From Paracoccaceae bacterium (GTDB lineage: Bacteria; Pseudomonadota; Alphaproteobacteria; Rhodobacterales; Rhodobacteraceae), in contig JALWQC010000249.1 of assembly GCA_027080755.1 (NCBI GenBank), positions 1 through 5,786 on the forward strand: DNA of 5,786 bases. Direction: 5' to 3'. The number at the start of each line of letters is the position of its first letter. The first letter of the stretch is position 1. Below are positions 1 through 4,610 of this stretch, piece by piece. A program made the position numbers and the translations under genes. The notes beneath the pieces were generated by a model. It made no database searches. It was not told where the DNA came from and worked only from the letters and a program-made list of their open reading frames with translations.

Positions 1-343
1 CTTTATAGGCTTGCAGGACCTCGGTTTTTTCTTCGGGGAAGGCTTTGGGCGCGCTGGCGGCGAGGGTGGCGGCACGGGCTTCGGCGGCGCGTAGCTGGTT
101 TTCCAGCGACTGGATGCGTTCCTCGGCCGCGCGCACGGTGAAATCGGTTTCCTTGAAACGGTCCGCCAGCATCAGGCCGGCCATCAGCAGCATCCGGTTT
201 TCCGGCACGCGCCCCAGCTGGGCCTGCAGGGTCTCGGCCTCTGTATCCAGAAGCTTGGCGGCGGCCTGAAGGTGGGGTTCCTCGCCGGCCTCGCAGTGCA
301 TCAGGAAATCGCGGCCCCCGATTTTTACGTTTACCTCAGGCAT
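1..343 (-). CDS. zapA: Cell division protein ZapA, 3' end outside the window
   Basis: ZapA is a small cytoplasmic protein that binds FtsZ and promotes bundling of its filaments in the Z-ring. The 114 visible codons begin MPEVNVKIGGRDF, a short beta-hairpin start followed by a helix (LQAAAKLLDTEAETL), as in the ZapA globular head. The segment with residues RMLLMAGLMLADRF (about 50-63) matches the conserved family helix. A charged heptad-rich coiled coil follows from about residue 72 (RAAEERIQSLENQLRAAEARA), which is the usual dimer/tetramer stalk. The start is ATG at 343-341, preceded by a strong purine-rich ribosome site (AAGGGGG, 355-349). This ATG lies inside the end of the upstream coiled-coil gene, with an 8-base overlap, so the two are probably translationally coupled. 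The stop codon is beyond position 1. In many proteobacteria zapA is followed by 6S RNA, but that region is not in view. The family call is from recognition of the sequence pattern and context. Confidence 0.85.
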   Translation of the reverse strand, partial: MPEVNVKIGGRDFLMHCEAGEEPHLQAAAKLLDTEAETLQAQLGRVPENRMLLMAGLMLADRFKETDFTVRAAEERIQSLENQLRAAEARAATLAASAPKAFPEEKTEVLQAYK

Positions 344-560
344 TTTCACCCCCTTCTATCAACGGGCGGATCTGGTTAATCAGGGCGTCCAGCTCGGCGC
401 GGTCGGCCTCGCGGGCGGCTTGCAGGCGCTTCAGACGGTCCTGCAGGGCCGCGTTTTCCGCCGCGAGGGTGGAAACGGCCGGATCCTTTTGCGCCCCGGC
501 ATTCTCAATTCTGGCAAGGGCCGAGGTCATCCGGTCCTTCAGGTTTTTCAGCTCATCCAT
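336..560 (-). CDS. zauP: Small coiled-coil protein upstream of zapA, ZauP-like
   Basis: From the ATG at 560 this encodes a 74-residue soluble protein with no membrane segment or signal peptide. It has a short N-terminal helix (MDELKNLKDRMTSALARIE), a break around residues 22-30, then a long heptad-patterned helix (about 31-66, AAENAALQDRLKRLQAAREA and onward) and an acidic tail. In Caulobacter a coiled-coil partner called ZauP is encoded in an operon with ZapA and works with it to focus the Z-ring. Many other alphaproteobacteria carry a comparable short coiled-coil gene (some labelled DUF4164) between zapA and tkt. Size, architecture and position agree with that role, but the assignment is by context and not by a distinctive motif. 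An alternative ATG at 608 would add 16 residues. I prefer 560 because MDEL looks like a natural start and a possible -10 box overlaps the 608 codon. Neither start has a strong ribosome site. The stop overlaps zapA by 8 bases. Confidence 0.68.
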   Translation of the reverse strand: MDELKNLKDRMTSALARIENAGAQKDPAVSTLAAENAALQDRLKRLQAAREADRAELDALINQIRPLIEGGENA

Positions 561-606
561 AGCGGGTCTTTCGCCTGCGAATCGTTTCTTTGTGTCTAAT
601 CGGGGC

Positions 607-612
607 ATTGTA
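607..612 (-). promoter_or_regulatory. Possible -10 box for the zauP-zapA operon
   Basis: Read on the minus strand this is TACAAT, five of six matches to TATAAT. The -35 at the best spacing (630-635, GCGGCA) is poor. If used, transcription would start near position 600, giving a leader of about 40 bases to the ATG at 560 and excluding the ATG at 608. Only the -10 resemblance is seen; the rest is inference. Confidence 0.3.
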
Positions 613-656
613 ACGCTTTTTTAAGGTTTTGCCGCCCCCCGATATCACATGCAAGC

Positions 657-684
657 TTGACCCGTTTGTCTGGCCTGATAACAA
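657..684 (+). promoter_or_regulatory. Candidate promoter for tkt
   Basis: A good -35 element, TTGACC (657-662), is followed 16 bases later by a weak -10, TAACAA (679-684). The predicted transcription start, near 690, would leave a leader of about 45 bases before the GTG start. The site lies in the divergent region between zauP-zapA and tkt. The -35 is convincing and the -10 is not, so activator dependence or a different promoter is possible. Confidence 0.35.
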
Positions 685-724
685 GGCCCCGAGATCGCCG
701 GACAGGCCCCCGAAACCTTGCCAC

Positions 725-730
725 AAGGAA
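725..730 (+). promoter_or_regulatory. Ribosome binding site that fixes the tkt GTG start
   Basis: AAGGAA sits six bases before the GTG at 737, an ideal Shine-Dalgarno spacing. The reading frame is open further upstream to a TTG at 629. The residues in that extension (rich in Pro and Lys, with no family similarity I recognise) and the lack of a comparable ribosome site argue for 737 as the true start. Confidence 0.7.
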
Positions 731-736
731 TGCGCC

Positions 737-2758
737 GTGAATATTGAAGACCTCCGCAAAAACCACCCCGACCACTGGAACAAGGCCACGGCGCTGCGCA
801 TGCTGGCCATCGATGCGGTGCAGGCGGCCAATTCCGGCCACCCCGGCATGCCGATGGGTATGGCCGATGTGGCGACGGTGCTGTTTGAAAAGCACCTGAA
901 ATTCGACGCCTCGGCCCCGCGCTGGTTTGACCGCGACCGCTTTGTGCTGTCGGCGGGGCACGGGTCCATGTTGCTATACGGGTTGCTGCATCTGACCGGC
1001 TACAAGGATATGACGATCGAGGAGATCGCCAATTTCCGCCAGATGGGGGCCAAAACCGCCGGCCACCCCGAATACGGCCACGCCGGGGGCATCGAAACCA
1101 CCACCGGCCCGCTGGGGCAAGGGATTGCCACCGCTGTCGGCATGGCGATGGGGGAACAGTCGATGCAGGCGCGTTTCGGGCGCAAGATCGTCGATCACTA
1201 CACCTATGTCATCGCCGGCGACGGCTGCCTGATGGAAGGCATCAGCCACGAGGCGATCGGGCTGGCGGGCAAGCAGCGCCTTGGCAAGCTGATCGTGCTG
1301 TGGGACGACAACGGGATCACCATTGACGGGGCGGTTTCGGCCTCGGATATCACGGACCAGATGAACCGTTTCTCGGCCTCGGGCTGGTCGGTTTTCGCCT
1401 GTGACGGCCACGACCCCGAAGCCATCGACAAGGCGATCCGGCAGGCCAGACAAAGCCCCCTGCCCTCGCTGATTGCCTGCAAGACGCATATCGGCTTCGG
1501 CTCGCCGGCGAAACAGGACACATCGGGGGCGCATGGCGCGCCGCTCGGGGCCGAGGAAATCGCCAAGATCCGCAAGATCTACGGCTGGCGCTCCGGCCCG
1601 TTCAAAATCCCCGCCGATATCAAAAAGGCATGGGAAGACATCGGCGCCCGCGGGGCCGAAGAGCGCAAAGCCTGGGAGGAACGCAAAGCCACCCTGTCGG
1701 AACGCAAACAGGCGGAATTCGACCGTATCATCGCCGGAACCCCGCCCAAACGTCTGGGCGCGGTGCTGCGCGGGCTGAAAAAACAGATCTCGGCCGAGGC
1801 ACCCAAAATCGCCACCCGCAAATCCAGCGAAATGGCGCTGGCGGCGCTTAATCCGGTGATGGGGGAAACCATTGGCGGCTCGGCCGACCTGACCGGTTCC
1901 AACAACACCCTGACCGAGGGGCTGGAAACCTTTGACGCCGACAACCGCAAGGGGCGCTATGTCTATTACGGCATCCGCGAACATGGCATGGCGGCGGCGA
2001 TGAACGGGCTGGCACTGCACGGGGGCTGCGCGCCCTATGGCGGCACGTTCATGGTGTTTTCCGACTATGCCAAGGGCGCGATGCGGCTGTCGGCGCTGAT
2101 GGGGCTGCGGGTGGTTTATGTGCTGACGCATGATTCCATCGGCCTGGGCGAGGACGGCCCGACCCACCAGCCGATCGAGCAGCTGGCAATGATGCGCGCC
2201 ATGCCCAATTTCAACGTTTTCCGCCCCGCCGATACGGTCGAAACCGCCGAGGCCTGGGAAATCGCCCTGTCCAGCGAAAGCACCCCTTCGGCGCTGGCAC
2301 TGTCGCGGCAGAACCTGCCGACCGTGCGCGTGGAACACACCGGCAAGAACCTGACCGCACAGGGCGCCTATGTTCTGGCGCGCGAGGAAGGCAAACGGCA
2401 GGCGATCCTGCTGGCCAGCGGCTCCGAGGTGGAAATCGCCCTTGCGGCCCGCGACATCCTGCAGGCCAGGGGCATCGGCACGCGCGTTGTCTCCATGCCC
2501 TGCTGGGAACTGTTCGAGGCACAGGACGAAAGCTATCGCAAGCGGGTTCTGCCCGCCGGTGCGGTGCGCGTCGGCATAGAGGCCGCAGCCCGCTTCGGCT
2601 GGGACAAATGGCTGACCGGCGAGCGCGGAAATTCGAAAAAGGCGGATTTTGTCGGGATGGAGGGCTTTGGCGCCTCGGCCCCGATCAAGGATCTGTATGA
2701 ACACTTCGGCATCACCGCCGAGGCTGTCGCTGCCAAGGTGGAGGCGCTGTTACAATAA
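737..2758 (+). CDS. tkt: Transketolase
   Basis: Cytoplasmic thiamine-diphosphate enzyme that transfers two-carbon ketol units between sugar phosphates, linking the pentose phosphate pathway (or Calvin cycle) to glycolysis. The 673-residue product has the normal family length. The N-terminal pyrophosphate domain contains His35 (SGHPGMP), His75 (SAGHGSM), His110 (GHPEYGH), the cofactor motif from GDG at 161-163 to Asn192, and His266 (AHGAPLG). The pyrimidine domain, from about residue 360, contains the catalytic Glu415 ([10 protein letters not shown]) and the hallmark [12 protein letters not shown] at 471-482 with His477. A C-terminal domain runs from about 540 to the end. All expected active-site residues are present. 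The start is GTG, chosen from the ribosome site at 725-730; the protein then begins [19 protein letters not shown], as expected for alphaproteobacterial homologues. gap follows 70 bases downstream in the same direction. A Calvin-cycle paralogue cannot be excluded, but no cbb genes are in view. Confidence 0.97.
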   Translation: MNIEDLRKNHPDHWNKATALRMLAIDAVQAANSGHPGMPMGMADVATVLFEKHLKFDASAPRWFDRDRFVLSAGHGSMLLYGLLHLTGYKDMTIEEIANFRQMGAKTAGHPEYGHAGGIETTTGPLGQGIATAVGMAMGEQSMQARFGRKIVDHYTYVIAGDGCLMEGISHEAIGLAGKQRLGKLIVLWDDNGITIDGAVSASDITDQMNRFSASGWSVFACDGHDPEAIDKAIRQARQSPLPSLIACKTHIGFGSPAKQDTSGAHGAPLGAEEIAKIRKIYGWRSGPFKIPADIKKAWEDIGARGAEERKAWEERKATLSERKQAEFDRIIAGTPPKRLGAVLRGLKKQISAEAPKIATRKSSEMALAALNPVMGETIGGSADLTGSNNTLTEGLETFDADNRKGRYVYYGIREHGMAAAMNGLALHGGCAPYGGTFMVFSDYAKGAMRLSALMGLRVVYVLTHDSIGLGEDGPTHQPIEQLAMMRAMPNFNVFRPADTVETAEAWEIALSSESTPSALALSRQNLPTVRVEHTGKNLTAQGAYVLAREEGKRQAILLASGSEVEIALAARDILQARGIGTRVVSMPCWELFEAQDESYRKRVLPAGAVRVGIEAAARFGWDKWLTGERGNSKKADFVGMEGFGASAPIKDLYEHFGITAEAVAAKVEALLQ

Positions 2759-2772
2759 TCCACTGATCGTTA

Positions 2773-2795
2773 CCGGAGGCGGCCCTCGCCTCCGG
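2773..2795 (+). terminator. Strong hairpin between tkt and gap, possible attenuator or terminator
   Basis: CCGGAGGCG (2773-2781) and CGCCTCCGG (2787-2795) form a perfect nine-pair GC-rich stem with a five-base loop. It is followed by CTTGTTTT (2796-2803), a modest T-rich tail. This resembles an intrinsic terminator with an imperfect U-tract, so it may terminate part of the tkt transcripts. It could also protect the 3' end of a processed tkt mRNA. A second, weaker hairpin uses the T-rich tail as its 5' arm. Confidence 0.5.
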
Positions 2796-2815
2796 CTTGT
2801 TTTGGCCCGAACAAG
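2796..2815 (+). repeat. Second inverted repeat in the tkt-gap gap
   Basis: CTTGTT (2796-2801) and AACAAG (2810-2815) are perfect six-base inverted arms around an eight-base loop. They begin immediately after the larger hairpin and end four bases before the gap ribosome site (GAGGA, 2819-2823). Pairing of these arms would sequester the T-rich tail of the first hairpin. A regulatory role is inference. Confidence 0.4.
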
Positions 2816-2828
2816 TTTGAGGAAAACC

Positions 2829-3833
2829 ATGACCGTTAAAGTCGGCATAAACGGCTTCGGCCGTATTGGCCGCAGCACGCTGCGCGCCCTCGCGGAATCG
2901 AACCGTGACGATATCGAAATCGTAAAAATCAACGCCACTGGCCCGCTCCAGTCCAATGTGCACCTGTTCCGCTATGACAGCATCCACGGGCGCTACTGCC
3001 CCGAGGTGAAAACCACCGAAAACACCCTGGATTTCGGCCGCGGCCCGATAGAGGTGATGTCCTCGCGCGATCCCGCGCAGCTGGACTGGGACGGGGTCGA
3101 TATCGTGCTGGAATGCACCGGCAAGTTCAATTCCAAGGAAAAGGCCTCGGTCCATCTGGAACGGGGGGCGAAACGGGTGCTGCTGTCGGCCCCGGGGGAT
3201 ACGGCGGACAAGACGGTGGTCTACGGCGTGAACCACGATGTGCTGGACGAACGCGATATCATCGTTTCCAACGCCTCTTGCACCACCAACTGCCTGGCCC
3301 CCGTCGCCAAGGTCCTGAACGAGGCTTTCGGCCTGAAAAAGGGCTTTATGACCACGATCCATTCCTACACCGGCGACCAGCCGACGCTGGACCGGATGCA
3401 CAAGGATCTGTATCGCGCCCGTGCGGCGGCAATGTCGATGATCCCGACCACCACCGGCGCGGCGCGCGCCGTGGGGCTGGTAATGCCGGAACTGAAGGGG
3501 CGGCTGGACGGCTCGGCCGTGCGGGTGCCGACGCCCAATGTCTCGCTGGTGGATCTGAAGATCATCACCTTTGACAAGGGCGTCACGGTAGAGGCCGTGA
3601 ACACCGCGTTCCGCGAGGCCGCCGAAGGGGCGCTGAAGGGTGTGCTGCAATATGAAGACGAGCCGCTGGTCTCCGTCGATTATGTGCATAACCCGCATTC
3701 CTCTATCTTTGCCGCCTCGCAGACCGACGTCATGGACGGCAATCTTGTCCGCGTCATGAGCTGGTACGACAACGAGTGGGGCTTCTCCAACCGGATGCTC
3801 GACACGGCGGTTGCGATGGGGAAATTTCTCTAG
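2829..3833 (+). CDS. gap: Glyceraldehyde-3-phosphate dehydrogenase, type I, NADP-type cofactor residues
   Basis: Cytoplasmic tetrameric enzyme that interconverts glyceraldehyde-3-phosphate and 1,3-bisphosphoglycerate using NAD(P). The 334-residue product is full length. It has the Rossmann motif GINGFGRIGR (6-15), the catalytic Cys151 in SNASCTTNC, the partner His178 in TIHSYTGDQ, the family segment RARAAAMSMIPTTTGAA (196-212) and the C-terminal SWYDNEWGFSNRM. The start is the ATG at 2829, with GAGGA six bases upstream; the open frame extends further back only through tkt. At the end of the second beta strand the usual NAD-binding Asp (VND) is replaced by Ala36 in INATG, followed by Thr37, and the usual Pro near 190 is Met190. 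Known NADP-using GAPDHs (Bacillus GapB, chloroplast forms) differ at these same places, so I infer NADP or dual use. It follows tkt and may share its transcript. Confidence 0.96.
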   Translation: MTVKVGINGFGRIGRSTLRALAESNRDDIEIVKINATGPLQSNVHLFRYDSIHGRYCPEVKTTENTLDFGRGPIEVMSSRDPAQLDWDGVDIVLECTGKFNSKEKASVHLERGAKRVLLSAPGDTADKTVVYGVNHDVLDERDIIVSNASCTTNCLAPVAKVLNEAFGLKKGFMTTIHSYTGDQPTLDRMHKDLYRARAAAMSMIPTTTGAARAVGLVMPELKGRLDGSAVRVPTPNVSLVDLKIITFDKGVTVEAVNTAFREAAEGALKGVLQYEDEPLVSVDYVHNPHSSIFAASQTDVMDGNLVRVMSWYDNEWGFSNRMLDTAVAMGKFL

Positions 3834-3840
3834 ATTCCAC

Positions 3841-3865
3841 TGGCCCGCCCCCTGCGGGTGGGCCA
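3841..3865 (+). repeat. Hairpin just downstream of gap
   Basis: TGGCCCGCCC (3841-3850) can pair with GGGTGGGCCA (3856-3865) over ten positions, one of them G-U, with a five-base loop. It begins eight bases after the gap stop. There is no T-run after it, so a classic intrinsic terminator is not shown. It may act as a 3' stabilising structure or a weak terminator. It ends ten bases before the small ORF at 3876, where it could also hinder ribosome access. Confidence 0.45.
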
Positions 3866-3875
3866 TAATCGCCCT

Positions 3876-4025
3876 ATGGACAACTACACCGCATTCTTTC
3901 TGGCCCTGATCCTTGTCATCGTTGCAGCGGTGGACGGGGTGTTTTTCGACTGGGCACTGACGCTGGAAATCGGCCGCCTTCTGGTGCAGCTTAGCGACTG
4001 GTTGGCCTTCTGGCGCAACATATAG
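3876..4025 (+). CDS. Unrecognised small single-pass membrane protein (49 aa)
   Basis: ATG to TAG gives 49 residues: a short polar start (MDNYTA), a hydrophobic stretch FFLALILVIVAAVDGVFF (about 7-24) that can span the membrane, then an amphipathic segment with several Trp residues ending DWLAFWRNI. It starts 42 bases after gap on the same strand and could be co-transcribed with it. I see no clear ribosome site before the ATG; an in-frame GTG at 3858 is possible but lies inside the hairpin. Codon choice (CTG, ATC, GTC, GCC) resembles the neighbouring genes, and the hydrophobic-then-aromatic layout is coherent, so I think it is real. From memory, short membrane ORFs ending in a similar Trp-rich tail occur beside gap in other Rhodobacterales, but I cannot verify this here. 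The function is unknown. Confidence 0.6.
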   Translation: MDNYTAFFLALILVIVAAVDGVFFDWALTLEIGRLLVQLSDWLAFWRNI

Positions 4026-4060
4026 GGATCGGGCGCCCCCTTTCCGCTATATCTGCCAGT

Positions 4061-4080
4061 ATCGGCACGAATCGGCACAA
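4061..4080 (+). repeat. Two tandem copies of a 10-base unit
   Basis: ATCGGCACGA (4061-4070) is followed directly by ATCGGCACAA (4071-4080), with nine of ten positions identical. The first GANTC site of the cluster forms at the junction. It could be a direct-repeat protein-binding site; no known regulator is recognised. Confidence 0.5.
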
Positions 4081-4123
4081 TATTCTGAATCCAAAGAAAA
4101 ATTCCGATTGGGGATTCCCTTTC

Positions 4124-4146
4124 CGAATCACTTGTGGCATGATTCG
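4124..4146 (+). repeat. Inverted repeat with a GANTC site in each arm
   Basis: CGAATCA (4124-4130) and TGATTCG (4140-4146) are perfect seven-base inverted arms with a nine-base spacer. Each arm includes one GANTC site, 16 bases apart. The arrangement could be an operator or a methylation-sensitive dyad; the function is inferred only from position. Confidence 0.5.
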
Positions 4147-4187
4147 CGCTACGACGCGGAACAAACCCGCGCGCTTCGAGGCAGAAA

Positions 4188-4490
4188 ATGGAAACCAGCA
4201 GTATCAAAAACGGCTTTACCGGTTTGATCGTATCCCTGACCCTTCTGGCGGGGATCGTGTTCTTTTCCTATGCCGCCTTGCAAGGCGATTACGGGCTGTT
4301 CCGTCTGTTCCAGGTGCGCGCGCAAAAGGCCGGACTGGAACGGGAGCTGGACGCCCTGCACGAACAACACGCCGCCCTTGAAAACCGCACGCGGCGGCTG
4401 TCTACGGACTACCTCGATCTGGATTTGCTGGACGAACAGGCCCGCAAGGTGCTGGGCATGGCCCGTGGTGACGAGATTATCATCCGTTAA
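4188..4490 (+). CDS. ftsB: FtsB/DivIC-type septum formation initiator protein
   Basis: A 100-residue bitopic inner-membrane protein of the FtsB/DivIC family, which joins FtsL and FtsQ in the divisome and helps activate septal wall synthesis. A short cytoplasmic N-terminus (METSSIKNG) precedes a membrane helix at about 10-31 (FTGLIVSLTLLAGIVFFSYAAL). Next come the family-typical GDYGLFRLFQ segment, a periplasmic coiled coil (about 42-70, AGLERELDALHEQHAALENR) and the terminal block LDLLDEQARKVLGMARGDEIIIR, which matches the family ending in which a Leu-Gly precedes an acidic-hydrophobic tail. Length agrees with E. coli FtsB (103 residues). The start at 4188 has GAGG six bases upstream. It is flanked by metabolic genes: pdhA begins 120 bases downstream with its own promoter. 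In alphaproteobacteria this family is often found next to the pdh operon. Its upstream region carries an unusual GANTC cluster. Confidence 0.9.
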   Translation: METSSIKNGFTGLIVSLTLLAGIVFFSYAALQGDYGLFRLFQVRAQKAGLERELDALHEQHAALENRTRRLSTDYLDLDLLDEQARKVLGMARGDEIIIR

Positions 4491-4544
4491 CCCTCTGAAT
4501 TCCCGATATTTTCAACTTCGCTGCCCCGCATGTGCATTTTTTGG

Positions 4545-4573
4545 GTGATTTCCCCTGTGACTCGGCCTATAAT
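4545..4573 (+). promoter_or_regulatory. pdhA promoter
   Basis: TATAAT at 4568-4573 is a perfect -10 hexamer. With a 17-base spacer the -35 would be GTGATT (4545-4550), three of six matches. Transcription would start near 4580, about 30 bases before the pdhA ATG. A GANTC site (GACTC, 4559-4563) lies in the spacer, and the downstream edge overlaps the palindrome at 4572-4595. A strong -10 with a weak -35 suggests regulated expression. Confidence 0.65.
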
Positions 4574-4595
4574 ATAGTTCAACGTTAAACTATAT
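4572..4595 (+). promoter_or_regulatory. 24-base palindromic operator overlapping the pdhA promoter
   Basis: The arms ATATAGTT (4572-4579) and AACTATAT (4588-4595) are perfect inverted repeats. The centre AACGTT (4581-4586) is itself palindromic about the same axis, so 11 of 12 base pairs are symmetric; only 4580/4587 (C and A) break it. It covers the end of the -10 box and the expected transcription start, which is the classical place for a repressor. The central CG dyad is typical of LacI-family operators. In Rhodobacter a LacI-family regulator, CceR, controls central carbon metabolism. A CceR-like protein is therefore a reasonable candidate, but no regulator is encoded here and its exact motif is not verified. 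Confidence 0.7.
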
Positions 4596-4610
4596 GTCGG
4601 AGGAAGCCTG

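Larger units (their letters stand above)
4026..4187 (+). promoter_or_regulatory. ftsB upstream region with a cluster of GANTC methylation sites
   Basis: This 162-base non-coding stretch contains five GANTC sites, at 4069-4073, 4087-4091, 4113-4117, 4125-4129 and 4141-4145. GANTC is the target of the alphaproteobacterial cell-cycle methyltransferase CcrM, and GcrA acts at methylated GANTC promoters. At even base composition one site per roughly 256 bases is expected. By eye I count only about five more in the rest of the window. It also contains GCTATATC (4046-4053), a full match to the Caulobacter-type -10 consensus GCTANAWC but without a convincing -35. TTGTGGC (4132-4138) followed by GCTACGAC (4148-4155) is a second, imperfect promoter candidate with short spacing. 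The ftsB ribosome site is GAGG at 4178-4181. Confidence 0.5.

Noticed and set aside
45..269. Plus-strand open frame opposite zapA
   Set aside because: Ser/Arg/Ala-rich shadow of the zapA coding strand without a ribosome site.
553..969. Minus-strand open frame crossing the tkt 5' end and the divergent promoter
   Set aside because: It overlaps the well-supported start of tkt and the zauP-like gene. The residues are unstructured and there is no ribosome site.
2210..2220. A second TTCAACGTT, like the centre of the pdhA operator, inside tkt
   Set aside because: The outer arms are absent and the sequence encodes conserved transketolase residues (NFNVFRP). Chance match.
974..2704. 576-codon open frame on the minus strand opposite tkt
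   Set aside because: It is a shadow of a GC-rich gene: the plus strand encodes a complete transketolase with all catalytic residues, and the antisense product shows no recognisable domain and has low-complexity Gly/Arg/His-rich composition.
2712..3866. 384-codon open frame on the minus strand opposite gap
   Set aside because: It mirrors the gap codons on the other strand and shows no family motif. Gap itself is certain.
4024..4044. Possible terminator after the 49-residue ORF (AGGG pairing with CCCT followed by TTT)
   Set aside because: Only four base pairs around a ten-base loop and a three-base T-run. GGGCGCCC within it is palindromic but leaves no loop. Too weak to call.
4491..4544. Possible intrinsic terminator after ftsB, suggested by the T-run at 4537-4542
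   Set aside because: The preceding GCATGTGC can form only three pairs, so no real stem is present. ftsB transcripts may read on into pdhA.
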